Shown here: positions 36,251-46,118 of the stretch, piece by piece | Layout: each line of letters begins with the position of its first letter | Position numbering within the stretch: position 1 is the stretch's first letter | Assembly: GCF_002960425.1 (NCBI RefSeq) | Contig: NZ_POIZ01000042.1 | Location: 17,963 to 81,962 of the forward strand | Length of the DNA stretch: 64,000 nt | Direction: 5' to 3' | DNA from: Streptococcus suis | Lineage (GTDB): Bacteria; Bacillota; Bacilli; Lactobacillales; Streptococcaceae | Translations under genes and position numbers: made by a program | The notes under the pieces: generated by a model | Told to the model about the DNA's origin: nothing | What the model saw: the letters and a program-made list of their open reading frames with translations, nothing else | The model's database searches: none

Positions 36251-36379
36251 TGTCAATTATATCCGACATATAACTGTAAAAAAATGTGGGAGGCCTCCCT
36301 GTTGATGTCAACTATACTTGACATTTATCTATAATGTTATTATAGACCTATCCAAAGATGTTGTCAACTATATTTGACA
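36251..36379. promoter_or_regulatory. Operator dyads 2, 3 and 4 (TGTCAA-N6-TTGACA)
   Basis: Dyad 2 at 36251-36268 (two substitutions in one arm), dyad 3 at 36306-36323, dyad 4 at 36362-36379. They match dyad 1 at 35927-35944 and lie between the repeat R1 and rsmH. Probably binding sites of the XRE regulator; they could also influence the rsmH promoter about 50 bp downstream. Confidence 0.65.
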
Positions 36380-36422
36380 CATTTTTTGTAAAAAGTTTGC
36401 AACATCTTTTTGATTTATTTTG

Positions 36423-36431
36423 TGGTACAAT
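36423..36431 (+). promoter_or_regulatory. Extended -10 promoter of rsmH
   Basis: TGgTACAAT at 36423-36431 with no good -35. A start about 7 nt after the -10 would fall at or just before the rsmH ATG (36441), leaving almost no untranslated leader, and no ribosome site is present. Confidence 0.55.
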
Positions 36432-36440
36432 AGATAAGAT

Positions 36441-37391
36441 ATGAGCAAGGAATTTAATCACACTACTGTTCTTTTACATGAAACAGTAGACATGTTAGAC
36501 ATCAAACCAAATGGAATTTATGTAGATGCAACGCTGGGTGGGGCAGGTCATAGTGAGTACCTGCTTAGTCAGCTGACGGATGGGGGGCATCTCTATGCCT
36601 TTGACCAGGATCAGACGGCTATTGATCATGCCCAGATCCGTTTGGCAGCCTACATTGAAAAGGGGCAGGTGACCTTTATCAAGGATAATTTCCGTAATCT
36701 CAAGGCCCGCTTGGCAGAGCTGGGTGTGACAGAGATTGATGGGATTTGTTACGATTTGGGTGTGTCCAGTCCGCAGTTGGATGAGCGGGAGCGTGGCTTT
36801 TCTTACAAACAGGATGCCCCGCTTGATATGCGCATGAACCGTGATGGTCAGTTGACGGCCTATGATGTGGTCAATACCTATGACTATCACGACTTGGTAC
36901 GGATTTTCTTCAAGTACGGTGAGGACAAATTTTCCAAACAGATTGCTCGTAAAATCGAACAAGCACGTGCCATCAAACCTATTGAAACGACGACGGAGTT
37001 GGCGGAGCTGATCAAGTCTGCCAAGCCAGCCAAGGAACTCAAGAAGAAGGGGCATCCTGCCAAGCAGATTTTTCAGGCCATTCGGATTGAAGTCAATGAT
37101 GAATTGGGTGCCGCAGATGAGTCTATCCAGCAGGCTATTGAGCTCTTGGCTTTGGATGGACGGATTTCTGTCATTACCTTCCATTCCTTGGAAGATCGTC
37201 TGACCAAGCAACTCTTTAAGGAAGCTAGCACCATTGATGTGCCCAAAGGCTTGCCCTTTATTCCAGATGACATGAAGGCGCCACTTGAATTGGTCAATCG
37301 CAAGCCAATTTTGCCAAGTCAGGAAGAATTGGAGGCCAACAACCGAGCACATTCAGCCAAATTGCGTGTAGCTAAGAGAGTACATAAGTAG
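36441..37391 (+). CDS. rsmH: 16S rRNA (cytosine1402-N4)-methyltransferase
   Basis: Methylates C1402 in the ribosomal P site (formerly MraW). The 316-residue protein begins [19 protein letters not shown], the conserved start, and has the SAM motif [15 protein letters not shown] and catalytic-region motifs [10 protein letters not shown] and DAPLDMRM. First gene of the division and wall cluster rsmH-ftsL-pbpX-mraY. The start is fixed by family conservation although no Shine-Dalgarno precedes it. Confidence 0.96.
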   Translation: MSKEFNHTTVLLHETVDMLDIKPNGIYVDATLGGAGHSEYLLSQLTDGGHLYAFDQDQTAIDHAQIRLAAYIEKGQVTFIKDNFRNLKARLAELGVTEIDGICYDLGVSSPQLDERERGFSYKQDAPLDMRMNRDGQLTAYDVVNTYDYHDLVRIFFKYGEDKFSKQIARKIEQARAIKPIETTTELAELIKSAKPAKELKKKGHPAKQIFQAIRIEVNDELGAADESIQQAIELLALDGRISVITFHSLEDRLTKQLFKEASTIDVPKGLPFIPDDMKAPLELVNRKPILPSQEELEANNRAHSAKLRVAKRVHK

Positions 37392-37402
37392 GAGAAGAAT
37401 CT

Positions 37403-37726
37403 ATGTTACAAGAAAAACGTAGAGAAGCTACCATGCGTGTGATTGGTGACAAGTTCAAGACCTTCACTCGTGTAGAAAAAGCCTTTTATACAAGTATTAT
37501 CCTATCCGGTCTGGCCTTGGCGATAGGGATTATTTTCTTGCAGACCCGTTTGATTCAAGTCCAGTCTGAAATGGCCAAGGTCAATCAAAACATCAACCAA
37601 AAACAGATTGAAATCAATGATGCCAAACAGGCTGTTAACGAACTCACACGTTCGGCACGTCTGATGGAGATAGCGGAGAAGGCTGGATTAACATTTAATA
37701 ACGATAATATTGGAGTAGCTGAATAA
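37403..37726 (+). CDS. ftsL: Cell division protein FtsL
   Basis: A bitopic division protein of 107 residues: cytosolic basic N-terminus, one membrane helix (about residues 28-47, SIILSGLALAIGIIFLQT) and an extracytoplasmic coiled coil (VQSEMAKVNQNINQKQIEI then NDAKQAVNELTRSARL) that pairs with DivIC/FtsB and PBP2x partners. The start follows AGGAG. It overlaps pbpX by one base, giving translational coupling. Position rather than sequence identity is the main evidence, as usual for FtsL. Confidence 0.92.
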   Translation: MLQEKRREATMRVIGDKFKTFTRVEKAFYTSIILSGLALAIGIIFLQTRLIQVQSEMAKVNQNINQKQIEINDAKQAVNELTRSARLMEIAEKAGLTFNNDNIGVAE

Positions 37727-39975
37727 TGCCCAGAAGAAACAATAAACTCTTGCAGTATGTCCTGAAAACAAGGTATCTTCCGTCCCAAAATCGTCGAAGA
37801 GTAGGCCAAGGTCTGCTGTTTTTGACGATTTTAATCTTTTCTATCTTTCTCTTTAATTTTGCCTACATTATTGGTACAGATAGCAAGGCAGGTGTGAAAT
37901 TGTCGGAGAGAGCAGAGGCTGTCCACCAGCAAGAAGTGACAGTTCAGGCTAAACGGGGAACTATCTATGACCGAACAGGTATACCTATTGCAGAAGATTC
38001 TACCACCTATACCGTTTATGCTATTATTGATAAGGAATATGTTTCCGAATTGAAGAAAATTCTTTATGTTCAGGACAGTCAATTTAGTAAGGTTGCAGAT
38101 GTATTCAAAAAACACCTTGGAATGGAAACAGATTACGTTCTTCAACAGTTACGACAGCCAGAACTGAAGCAGGTTTATTTTGGAACCTTAGGGAAAAATA
38201 TTTCTTATAATACCATGACCACTATTCAGGAGGAGATGAAGGCGGCGGGGATTGAAGGGATAGCCTTTAATGCCAGCCCAGGTCGGATGTATCCAAATGG
38301 AAACTTTGCTTCCATCTTTGTCGGACTAGCCAACTTGATTGAAAACAAGGATGGTAGTCATAGCCTGCAAGGTATGAGTGGTATGGAGTACTACCTCAAC
38401 GATATTCTAGCTGGTCAGGATGGTAAGGTTGTCTATGAAAAGGACAGTCAGGGACGTGTGCTGCCAGGAACAGAAACAGTTAAAGAAGAAACTATCAATG
38501 GTCAGGATGTCTATACGACGATTTCTGCAGACCTGCAGCGGTCCTTAGAAACCAACATGGATACCTTCTTTAATACTGCCAAGGGGCGCTACGCCAATGC
38601 TACTCTGATCTCAGCTAGGACTGGGGAGATTTTAGCAACGACACAACGTCCAAGTTATGACTCAGATACCAAGGAAGGCTTGGGACAAGAGGGGGTTCTA
38701 GAGCGTTCCCTCCTCTACCAAGAGGCCTTTGAACCAGGTTCTACCATGAAGGTTTTGACTGTCGCATCAGCTATTGACAATGGAACCTTTGACCCAAATG
38801 CCTACTATACCAATAACGAGTATGTGATTGCAGACGCAAAAATCAATGACTGGACTTTAAACGCTGGCCAATCAGCTGTTACGTTAAATTTTGCTCAGGG
38901 TTTTTCACTCTCAAGTAACGTCGGAATGACTTTGTTACAACAAGAAATGGGGGATGAAAAATGGCTAAATTATCTTGCTAAATTTCGCTATGGTTACCCA
39001 ACACGATTTGGTATGGGGGATGAGGCACCAGGTCTTGTTCCTGAGGATAATATTGTAACGATTGCCATGTCTACATTTGGTCAGGGTATTTCAGCTAACC
39101 AAGTGCAAATGCTTCGAAGTTTCTCTGCGATTGCAAATAATGGTATCATGTTAGAGCCAAAATTTATTTCAGCCCTGTATAATCCGAATACTGATACTGC
39201 AAGGCTTTCATCTAAAGAAGAAGTCGGGAATCCAGTTTCTGAACAGGCGGCAGATGAGACATTGAAATATATGATAAATGTTGGTACGGACCCTGTGTTT
39301 GGGACTCTTTATTCTTCAGATTTACAAGGGCCAGCTATTCAGGTTGAAGGCTATGATATTGCGATGAAGTCTGGTTCTGCCGAGATTGCCAGTGAAGACG
39401 GTCAGGGTTATATCAAGGGCGCTTATACCAACTCGGTTGTCGCCATGATTCCTGCTGAGGATCCAGAGTTCATTATGTATGTGACCATTCGTCAGCCAGA
39501 AGTCTTGAGTGTTCTCTCTTGGGATACTATTGTAAGCCCGACTTTGAAAGAAGCAATGTTATTGAAGGATAGCTTGAACATAGATGCTCCAGCTCCGTCC
39601 CTAGCTTCTGTTGGAAAAGAAACGGACTACACATTGCCAGATCTAATTGGTAAGGCACCTGGTGAGTCGGCTGAGGAGCTTCGTCGCTATCTGGTTCAAC
39701 CAGTTATTTTAGGCAAAGGTGCTGAGATTAAGAAGGTTTCTTTGGAAAAAGGTAGCTTAGTAGCCCCTAATCAACAGGTTCTCTTATTGACGAATAAATT
39801 GGAAGAAATGCCAGACTTGTATGCGGTGACCAAGGAGAATATGGATCTACTAGCTGAATGGACAGGTATTGAAGTGACCTATGAGGGGTCTGGTTCCAAG
39901 GTTGTGAAGCAGAGCGTAGAAGTGGGGACCAAGTTGAATAAAACCAAGAAATTAACAGTTACGTTAGGAGAATAA
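37726..39975 (+). CDS. pbpX: Penicillin-binding protein 2x, septal transpeptidase
   Basis: A class B PBP that cross-links septal peptidoglycan and is a main beta-lactam target. 749 residues: short cytosolic tail, a membrane helix near residues 30-50, a pedestal domain, a transpeptidase domain with all motifs (STMK with Ser339, SSN at 396, KSG at 548) and two C-terminal PASTA domains (from about 630 and 690). Motif sequences are wild-type-like. Whether the transpeptidase region is a resistance-type mosaic cannot be judged without a reference. Confidence 0.96.
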   Translation: MPRRNNKLLQYVLKTRYLPSQNRRRVGQGLLFLTILIFSIFLFNFAYIIGTDSKAGVKLSERAEAVHQQEVTVQAKRGTIYDRTGIPIAEDSTTYTVYAIIDKEYVSELKKILYVQDSQFSKVADVFKKHLGMETDYVLQQLRQPELKQVYFGTLGKNISYNTMTTIQEEMKAAGIEGIAFNASPGRMYPNGNFASIFVGLANLIENKDGSHSLQGMSGMEYYLNDILAGQDGKVVYEKDSQGRVLPGTETVKEETINGQDVYTTISADLQRSLETNMDTFFNTAKGRYANATLISARTGEILATTQRPSYDSDTKEGLGQEGVLERSLLYQEAFEPGSTMKVLTVASAIDNGTFDPNAYYTNNEYVIADAKINDWTLNAGQSAVTLNFAQGFSLSSNVGMTLLQQEMGDEKWLNYLAKFRYGYPTRFGMGDEAPGLVPEDNIVTIAMSTFGQGISANQVQMLRSFSAIANNGIMLEPKFISALYNPNTDTARLSSKEEVGNPVSEQAADETLKYMINVGTDPVFGTLYSSDLQGPAIQVEGYDIAMKSGSAEIASEDGQGYIKGAYTNSVVAMIPAEDPEFIMYVTIRQPEVLSVLSWDTIVSPTLKEAMLLKDSLNIDAPAPSLASVGKETDYTLPDLIGKAPGESAEELRRYLVQPVILGKGAEIKKVSLEKGSLVAPNQQVLLLTNKLEEMPDLYAVTKENMDLLAEWTGIEVTYEGSGSKVVKQSVEVGTKLNKTKKLTVTLGE

Positions 39976-39976
39976 T

Positions 39977-40975
39977 ATGCAGTTTGCACTTATGTCGGGA
40001 TTGGTTGCATTTTTAGCAACGGTAATCCTGATACCACGATTTATTACCTTTTATCAAGCCAAGCGCATCGAAGGGCAACAGATGCACGAAGATGTCAAGC
40101 AACACCAGTTCAAGGCCGGAACTCCTACCATGGGGGGTACAGTCTTCCTAGTTGTTGCTGTCCTTGTTAGTTTTATTTTTGCAGCTAGCCTGAAAATGCT
40201 GACAGGTGGTGTCTTGGCTATTCTTTTCATTTTGGCTCTCTATGGCTTGGTCGGATTTTTGGATGATTTCTTGAAAATCTTCCGCAAAATCAATGAAGGA
40301 CTTAATCCTAAGCAAAAGCTAGCCCTACAAATCCTGGGTGGTCTTGTTTTCTATTTTGTCCATGTCAAAGGTGCTGGTGGTGGTGAGCTCAATGTCTTTG
40401 GCCACATTATCAATCTTGGGGTACTCTATTTACCATTTGTTCTATTCTGGTTGGTTGGTTTTTCAAACGCGGTCAACCTGACCGATGGTATTGATGGTTT
40501 GGCCTCCATTTCGGTTGTTATTAGTTTGCTGGCCTATTCTGTTATTGCTTACCAGGAGCAGAAGTTTGATATTCTCTTGGTCTGTGTGACCATGATCGGT
40601 GGCTTGCTTGGTTTCTTTGTCTACAACCGTAAACCAGCCAAGATCTTCATGGGAGATGTGGGTAGTTTGGCTCTTGGTGGAATGCTGGCAACCATTTCCA
40701 TTGCGCTTCGTCAAGAATGGACTCTTCTTCTAATCGGTCTGGTCTATGTTATTGAAACATCATCTGTTATGTTGCAGGTTTCATATTTCAAATACACCAA
40801 AAAACGCTTTGGAGAAGGTCGTCGTATCTTCCGAATGACTCCTTTCCACCACCATTTAGAATTAGGTGGTTTGACTGGTAAGTCTGAAAAATGGAGTGAA
40901 TGGCAGGTTGACTTCTTTTTATGGTCAGTTGGACTTGTCATGAGCTTGATTACCCTGGCTATTCTTTATCTATAG
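39977..40975 (+). CDS. mraY: Phospho-N-acetylmuramoyl-pentapeptide transferase
   Basis: Makes lipid I on the inner membrane face by moving phospho-MurNAc-pentapeptide to undecaprenyl phosphate. 332 residues with about ten hydrophobic helices. Catalytic signatures are FLDDFLK (the DD pair near residue 95), [25 protein letters not shown] and the His-rich [12 protein letters not shown]. It starts one base after pbpX. Followed by a terminator at 40984-41005. Confidence 0.96.
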   Translation: MQFALMSGLVAFLATVILIPRFITFYQAKRIEGQQMHEDVKQHQFKAGTPTMGGTVFLVVAVLVSFIFAASLKMLTGGVLAILFILALYGLVGFLDDFLKIFRKINEGLNPKQKLALQILGGLVFYFVHVKGAGGGELNVFGHIINLGVLYLPFVLFWLVGFSNAVNLTDGIDGLASISVVISLLAYSVIAYQEQKFDILLVCVTMIGGLLGFFVYNRKPAKIFMGDVGSLALGGMLATISIALRQEWTLLLIGLVYVIETSSVMLQVSYFKYTKKRFGEGRRIFRMTPFHHHLELGGLTGKSEKWSEWQVDFFLWSVGLVMSLITLAILYL

Positions 40976-40983
40976 AATTTTAG

Positions 40984-41005
40984 AAACAGCAGGAATGCTG
41001 TTTTT
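40984..41005 (+). terminator. Terminator after mraY
   Basis: AACAGC-AGGAAT-GCTGTT followed by TTTG. Two -10-like TATAAT boxes follow (41010-41015, with extended TGc; 41025-41030), likely for the helicase gene. Confidence 0.75.
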
Positions 41006-41032
41006 GTGCTATAATAGAAGGCAGTATAATAA

Positions 41033-41184
41033 AGAACCTGTATTCGCAGTTGGTATAGTCATCTGAATGAACGTTGATACATGGTTACTTTCGGTTTGTC
41101 CTACTCTTCGAAAGTGACCTGCGCCTCAGTTCCTTGTCTGAAAGCTCTTCACTTGACGATACTTGGCCTATACATACAGGTTCC
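41033..41184. repeat. 152-bp inverted-repeat element in the helicase leader
   Basis: Bounded by AGAACCTGTAT and ATACAGGTTC, the same ends as the 47-nt element at 31672-31718. Inside is a TACTTTCG/CGAAAGTGA stem (around 41087-41122) and ACTCTTCGAAA, a sequence like the end of the element at 5952. No coding capacity is evident. It lies in the leader between the promoter candidates and the helicase start, so it would be transcribed as structured RNA. Confidence 0.6.
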
Positions 41185-41196
41185 AAAGAGGAAACT

Positions 41197-42540
41197 ATGA
41201 AATTTACAGATATGAAACTAAAGCCTTATATTCAAGAGGCTGTGAAAGAAATAAACTTTGTCCAACCGACAGAGGTTCAGGAGAAATTGATTCCTGTTGT
41301 CTTGTCTGGTCGTGATTTGATTGGGGAATCAAAAACGGGCTCAGGGAAGACTCATACCTTTTTAATTCCCATTTTCCAGAAACTAAATGAGGAATTGGAC
41401 CAGGTTCAGGCTGTCATTACAGCCCCATCTCGTGAATTGGCAACCCAGATTTATCAAGCAGCTCGTCAGTTAGCCAGCCATTCGGACATGGAAGTTCGTG
41501 TGACCAATTATGTCGGTGGTACAGACAAGAACCGTCAGATTGACAAGCTCCAAGCTGGTCAGCCTCACATTGTTGTCGGGACCCCGGGTCGTATCTATGA
41601 CTTGGTCAAATCAGGGGACTTGGCTATCCATAAGGCTAAAACTTTCGTGGTTGATGAGGCTGATATGACCTTGGACATGGGCTTCTTGGAAACAGTAGAT
41701 AAGATTGCTGGTAGCCTGCCAAAAGATTTGCAATTTATGGTCTTTTCAGCCACCATTCCGCAGAAACTGCAGCCGTTTTTGAAAAAGTATTTGTCTAATC
41801 CGGTCATGGAACAAATCAAGACCCATACGGTGATTTCAGATACCATTGAAAACTGGTTGATTTCAACCAAGGGGCGTGACCGTAATGCGCAAATCTTGGA
41901 AGTGACCAAGCTCATGCAACCTTACTTGGCCATGATTTTTGTCAATACCAAGACACGTGCTGATGAATTGCATAGCTATTTGACGACAAATGGTCTACGT
42001 GTTGCAAAAATTCACGGGGACATTCCTCCACGTGAACGTAAGCGGATCATGAACCAGGTAAAAAACTTGGACTACCAGTACATTGTGGCAACAGACCTGG
42101 CAGCACGTGGGATTGACATTGAAGGTGTCAGCCATGTCATCAATGATGCTATTCCACAAGATCTCTCCTTCTTTGTTCACCGTGTAGGTCGGACGGGTCG
42201 TAATGGTCTGTCAGGCATTGCCATTACCCTCTATCAGCCGAGCGATGATGCGGATATCCGCGAGTTAGAAAAACTCAATATCAAATTCTTGCCAAAAGAA
42301 ATGAAAAATGGGGAGTTTGTCGATACCTACGACCGTGATCGCCGTGCCAACCGTGAAAAATCGCGTGAAAAACTGGATTTGGAAATGATTGGTCTGGTCA
42401 AGAAGAAAAAGAAAAAAGTTAAGCCAGGCTACAAGAAGAAAATTCAGTGGGCAGTTGATGAGAAACGCCGCAAGACCAAGCGTGTGGAGGCGCGTGCCAA
42501 GGGCCGTGCAGAGCGTAAGGCCAAACGCCAAACCTTTTAA
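41197..42540 (+). CDS. DEAD-box ATP-dependent RNA helicase
   Basis: Unwinds RNA duplexes in ribosome assembly, RNA decay or cold adaptation. From MKFTDMKLKPYIQEAVKEI (447 residues; GAGGAAACT precedes) it has the Q motif PTEVQ, motif I SKTGSGKT, PSRELATQ, motif II VDEADM, FSAT (motif III), ATDLAARGIDI and HRVGRTGR (motif VI). The C-terminal tail is very basic (KKKKKKVKPGYKKK, RAEGRAERKAKR-like), suited to RNA binding. The frame also runs 41 codons upstream through the 41033-41184 repeat, which is rejected. CshB-like by length. Confidence 0.94.
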   Translation: MKFTDMKLKPYIQEAVKEINFVQPTEVQEKLIPVVLSGRDLIGESKTGSGKTHTFLIPIFQKLNEELDQVQAVITAPSRELATQIYQAARQLASHSDMEVRVTNYVGGTDKNRQIDKLQAGQPHIVVGTPGRIYDLVKSGDLAIHKAKTFVVDEADMTLDMGFLETVDKIAGSLPKDLQFMVFSATIPQKLQPFLKKYLSNPVMEQIKTHTVISDTIENWLISTKGRDRNAQILEVTKLMQPYLAMIFVNTKTRADELHSYLTTNGLRVAKIHGDIPPRERKRIMNQVKNLDYQYIVATDLAARGIDIEGVSHVINDAIPQDLSFFVHRVGRTGRNGLSGIAITLYQPSDDADIRELEKLNIKFLPKEMKNGEFVDTYDRDRRANREKSREKLDLEMIGLVKKKKKKVKPGYKKKIQWAVDEKRRKTKRVEARAKGRAERKAKRQTF

Positions 42541-42557
42541 GAGGATTGGGGAAAACC

Positions 42558-42782
42558 ATGTTACAAAATATTCTCAGTTTTTACTTGCAGGGGCTCCTAG
42601 TCGCTGCCTTGCTGGTTATCTTATCCAGTCTCATTTACTTTGTCTCAAGAGCGGGTAGAAGAGTGGATCAAACGCCGCAAGAGCGCCAGGATTTCTTGTT
42701 TGATTTACTAATGATCAATGTCATGATTATCCCTATTCTTGCTTTTGGGGTCATGGGGATTTTGTTAATGTTTAAAGCATAG
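42558..42782 (+). CDS. DUF4059 family small membrane protein
   Basis: 74 residues, two hydrophobic helices (about 9-28 and 48-70) separated by a polar loop (RAGRRVDQTPQERQD). GGGGA precedes the ATG at 42558. It is found just upstream of trxB in streptococci, as here (12-nt gap); function unknown. An in-frame TTG at 42546 is possible but less likely. Confidence 0.8.
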   Translation: MLQNILSFYLQGLLVAALLVILSSLIYFVSRAGRRVDQTPQERQDFLFDLLMINVMIIPILAFGVMGILLMFKA

Positions 42783-42793
42783 AAGGAAAAGAT

Positions 42794-43711
42794 ATGTACG
42801 ATACAATTGTTGTTGGAGCAGGTCCTGCAGGGATGACTGCTGCCCTCTACGCAGGACGAAGCAATCTAAAAGTAGCTCTTCTGGAACGCGGTATTTACGG
42901 CGGCCAGATGAACAATACTGCTGAAATTGAAAACTATCCAGGCTATGACCATATTTCTGGTCCAGCCTTGGCAGAGAAGATGTTTGAACCTCTTGAAAAA
43001 TTCGGAGTGGATCATATTTTTGGGACCTTGTTACGCATCGAAGAAGATGGTCCGATTAAGAAAATCATTACTGAAGACGACGTCTTGGAAACCAAGACAG
43101 TCATTCTAGCCATGGGAGCCAAACACCGCTTGCTTGGTGTGCCAGGTGAGGATACTTACAATAGCCGTGGTGTTTCCTACTGTGCGGTCTGTGATGGTGC
43201 CTTCTTCCGTGGTCAGAAGCTCTTGGTCGTAGGTGGTGGTGATTCTGCAGTCGAAGAAGCCCTCTTCTTGACACAATTTGCGGAATCTGTGACCATTGTT
43301 CACCGACGTGACCAACTACGCGCTCAAAAAGTCATCCAAGACCGTGCCTTTGCCAATGAAAAAATTAACTTCATCTGGGACAGCGTGGTTGAAGAAATAA
43401 AGGGAGATGATTTACGGGTTCAAAGTGTCCGTATTAAAAACGTGAAAACAGAAGAAGTCAGTGAACTGGACTTCGGTGGTGTCTTTGTTTACGTTGGTTT
43501 GGATCCGATGACGGATTCCGTGGCGGATTTGGGCATTACGGACGAAGCTGGCTGGATTATCACCAATGAAAAGATGGCAACCAGCAAATCAGGTATTTAT
43601 GCCATTGGCGACATCCGCCAAAATCAACTCCGTCAGATTGCGACTGCTGTGGGAAATGGAGCAGTTGCTGGACAAGAAGTCTACAACTACATCACAGAAC
43701 TAGCTGAATAG
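42794..43711 (+). CDS. trxB: Thioredoxin reductase
   Basis: An NADPH- and FAD-dependent enzyme that reduces thioredoxin. 305 residues, normal length: FAD motif VGAGPAGMTAALYAGR at the N-terminus, redox pair CAVC (Cys130 and Cys133), NADPH motif VVGGGDSAVEEALFL and the C-terminal FAD motif GIYAIGDIRQNQLRQ. The start follows AAGGAAAAG. Co-transcribed with the DUF4059 gene before and the DUF177 gene after. Confidence 0.96.
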   Translation: MYDTIVVGAGPAGMTAALYAGRSNLKVALLERGIYGGQMNNTAEIENYPGYDHISGPALAEKMFEPLEKFGVDHIFGTLLRIEEDGPIKKIITEDDVLETKTVILAMGAKHRLLGVPGEDTYNSRGVSYCAVCDGAFFRGQKLLVVGGGDSAVEEALFLTQFAESVTIVHRRDQLRAQKVIQDRAFANEKINFIWDSVVEEIKGDDLRVQSVRIKNVKTEEVSELDFGGVFVYVGLDPMTDSVADLGITDEAGWIITNEKMATSKSGIYAIGDIRQNQLRQIATAVGNGAVAGQEVYNYITELAE

Positions 43712-43720
43712 GGGAAAATC

Positions 43721-44260
43721 ATGTTTCATATTTATGATATTCAGAAAAATCCAGATGGAATATCCTTTGAGAAGATCTTGGATTTACAGGAAGACTTGCA
43801 GGCTCGAAATAGTGACGTTTTAGGCTTGTCGCCTGTCCAAGTAAGTGGAAATGTCCGTTTTGAATCCGGTTTCTTTTTCTTGGACTACCAGATGACCTAC
43901 GATATTACCTTGGCTTCCAGCCGTTCCTTGCAACCAGTCCTTCTGCATGAGGTTCAAGAAGTCAATGAACTTTTTGTAGCCAATGAAGCAGTTCTTAAGG
44001 AGCAGGACTTGATTGACGAGGATATGGTTTTGGTAGTAGAAGACGACTACATTGTCCTAGAGGAAAGCGTGGCGGATAATATTCTTTTAGCCATTCCGAT
44101 TAAGGTCTTGACACCTGAAGAAGAAGCTGGCACTGACCTGCCTTCTGGTCAAGCTTGGGCTTTGATGACCGAGGAAGATTTCCAACAAAAAGCGCAAGAG
44201 AAAAAAGAAGCTAATAGTCCTTTTGCACAATTGCAAGGCTTGTTTGACAGTGAAGAATAG
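43721..44260 (+). CDS. DUF177 / YceD family protein
   Basis: 179 residues, acidic, with the DUF177 core (VSGNVRFESGFFFLDYQMTYDITLASSRSL and EDDYIVLEESVADNILLAIPI). The Cys residues seen in many YceD proteins are absent. In most bacteria this gene precedes rpmF and is linked to 23S rRNA stability; here it sits between trxB (9-nt gap) and gnd with no rpmF, so context gives no extra hint. The start follows GGGGAAAATC. Confidence 0.87.
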   Translation: MFHIYDIQKNPDGISFEKILDLQEDLQARNSDVLGLSPVQVSGNVRFESGFFFLDYQMTYDITLASSRSLQPVLLHEVQEVNELFVANEAVLKEQDLIDEDMVLVVEDDYIVLEESVADNILLAIPIKVLTPEEEAGTDLPSGQAWALMTEEDFQQKAQEKKEANSPFAQLQGLFDSEE

Positions 44261-44288
44261 TTTGGATGGTTAAATTATCTGAAAATTC

Positions 44289-44317
44289 TTGTCAATTTCA
44301 GCCTTTCGGTGTATAAT
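44289..44317 (+). promoter_or_regulatory. gnd promoter
   Basis: TTGTCA 44289-44294, 17-nt spacer, TATAAT 44312-44317; the leader of about 24 nt carries AGAGGAG. Confidence 0.8.
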
Positions 44318-44347
44318 AAAAGAGATAGAAATTAGAGGAGTAAACAA

Positions 44348-45775
44348 ATGACAAAAGCAAATTTTGGTGTTGTAGGGATGGCCGTAATGGGTCGCAACTT
44401 GGCACTTAACGTAGAATCACGTGGTTATTCAGTAGCCATTTACAACCGTTCTGCTGATAAGACAGAAGATGTTGTAGCAAGCAACCCAGGTAAAAACTTG
44501 GTCCCAAGCTACGATGTAGAAAGCTTTGTAGCTTCTATTGAAAAACCACGCCGCATCATGCTCATGGTGCAGGCTGGACCTGGTACAGATGCAACCATTC
44601 AAGCCCTCTTGCCACACTTGGATGAAGGGGACATCTTGATCGATGGTGGTAATACCTTCTATGAAGACACGATCCGTCGTTCCAAAGAATTGGCTAACTC
44701 AGGTATCAACTTCATCGGTACAGGTGTATCTGGTGGTGAAAAAGGTGCCCTTGAAGGTCCATCTATCATGCCTGGTGGTCAAAAAGAAGCTTATGAATTG
44801 GTGGCAGATGTCTTAGAAGAAATTTCAGCAAAAGCTCCAGAAGATGGCGCTCCATGTGTGACCTACATCGGTCCAGACGGTGCTGGTCACTATGTAAAAA
44901 TGGTCCACAACGGTATCGAGTATGGCGATATGCAGTTGATTGCGGAGTCTTATGACCTCATGCAACACTTGCTTGGCTTGTCAGTTGATGAAATGGCTGA
45001 CATCTTTACTGAGTGGAACCAAGGCGAATTGGATAGCTACTTGATTGAAATTACAGCTGACATTTTGAAACGCAAGGATGACCAAGCTCAAGATGGTCCA
45101 ATCGTTGACTATATCATGGATGCTGCTGGTAACAAGGGTACAGGTAAATGGACAAGCCAATCATCACTTGACTTGGGTGTGCCTTTGTCATTGATTACAG
45201 AGTCTGTTTTTGCTCGTTACATCTCAACTTACAAGGATGAGCGCGTGGCAGCCAGCAAAGTTCTTCCAAAACCAGCTCCGTTTGCATACGAAGGTGACAA
45301 GGCTGAATTGGTAGAAAAGATCCGTCAAGCCCTTTACTTCTCAAAAATTATGTCTTATGCACAAGGGTTTGCCCAACTGCGTGTAGCTTCTAAAGAAAAC
45401 AACTGGAACTTGCCATTTGGTGAAATTGCTAAAATCTGGCGTGCAGGTTGTATCATCCGTGCTCGTTTCTTGCAAAAAATTACAGATGCTTATGGACGTG
45501 ATGAAGACTTGGCTAACTTGCTCTTGGATGAATACTTCCTTGATGTGACCGCTAAGTACCAACAGGCTGTTCGCGATGTTGTTGCCTTGGCAGTTCAGGC
45601 AGGTGTACCTGTTCCAACCTTCTCAGCAGCGATTACCTACTTTGATAGCTACCGTGCTGAAAACTTGCCAGCTAACCTAATCCAAGCACAACGTGACTAC
45701 TTCGGTGCCCACACATACAATCGTAAAGACAAAGAAGGTGTCTTCCACTACGATTGGTATAGCGAAACAAAATAA
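44348..45775 (+). CDS. gnd: 6-phosphogluconate dehydrogenase (decarboxylating)
   Basis: Pentose phosphate pathway enzyme making ribulose-5-phosphate, CO2 and NADPH. 475 residues of normal length: NADP fold [20 protein letters not shown] with NRS, substrate motif [21 protein letters not shown], catalytic [16 protein letters not shown] and the C-terminal [10 protein letters not shown] segment. Codon use is that of a highly expressed gene. Own promoter upstream. Its position beside ritR matches streptococcal gene order. Confidence 0.97.
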   Translation: MTKANFGVVGMAVMGRNLALNVESRGYSVAIYNRSADKTEDVVASNPGKNLVPSYDVESFVASIEKPRRIMLMVQAGPGTDATIQALLPHLDEGDILIDGGNTFYEDTIRRSKELANSGINFIGTGVSGGEKGALEGPSIMPGGQKEAYELVADVLEEISAKAPEDGAPCVTYIGPDGAGHYVKMVHNGIEYGDMQLIAESYDLMQHLLGLSVDEMADIFTEWNQGELDSYLIEITADILKRKDDQAQDGPIVDYIMDAAGNKGTGKWTSQSSLDLGVPLSLITESVFARYISTYKDERVAASKVLPKPAPFAYEGDKAELVEKIRQALYFSKIMSYAQGFAQLRVASKENNWNLPFGEIAKIWRAGCIIRARFLQKITDAYGRDEDLANLLLDEYFLDVTAKYQQAVRDVVALAVQAGVPVPTFSAAITYFDSYRAENLPANLIQAQRDYFGAHTYNRKDKEGVFHYDWYSETK

Positions 45776-45781
45776 AAGAAT

Positions 45782-46063
45782 GGGAGTGGGAAAGAACTCG
45801 ACTGGTTTAAAAAAGAGTTCGTCAACAAGTCTTTATTTCTAGTTGTTGAGCTGAAACAGTCTATTCCGAGACTGTTTCACTCCCACCCCCGCACAGTTGA
45901 TTAGGTCAGATTTGGAGTGTAAAACACGAATTGCAGAGATTTGCTTTGCAAATCTTATCTCCAACCTTTAACAGTCCACTGGACTGTTAAACCCAATCAA
46001 CCACTGCGCTGAGATGTTGACACGAACTCTGGGTAGTGGAGCTGGGCTTGAGCCCAGCCTCTT
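45782..46063. repeat. Large structured intergenic repeat R2 with an inserted two-palindrome module
   Basis: Same skeleton as 35962-36243: the multi-branch 5' part (GGGAGTG...CACTCCC), GGTCAGATTTGGAGTG, CAATCAACCACTGCGCTG and a terminal GGGCT/AGCCC hairpin. The module sits at a different place from R1, after the AACACGAA segment, and in plus orientation: hairpin AGATTTGC-TTT-GCAAATCT (45937-45955), linker TATCTCCAAC (45956-45965), palindrome with 12-bp arms (45967-45991). Lies between gnd and ritR. Confidence 0.75.
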
Positions 46064-46118
46064 CTTTCTAACTTGACGTTAGCTAATTTGATTGATAGAG
46101 AGAATAATGAAAGAGATA

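Noticed and set aside
36495..37352. Long open frame (285 codons) antisense to rsmH
   Set aside because: It is fully inside rsmH, has no ribosome site and its amino-acid pattern is that of a complementary shadow; rsmH itself is unmistakable.
41074..41196. 41-codon N-terminal extension of the DEAD-box helicase
   Set aside because: It runs through the repeat element at 41033-41184, reads as low-complexity serine-rich sequence, and a proper ribosome site precedes the ATG at 41197.
44348..45775. Horizontal origin of gnd, suggested by the repeats around it
   Set aside because: Codon use is typical of a highly expressed native gene and the gnd-ritR neighbourhood is a standard streptococcal order.
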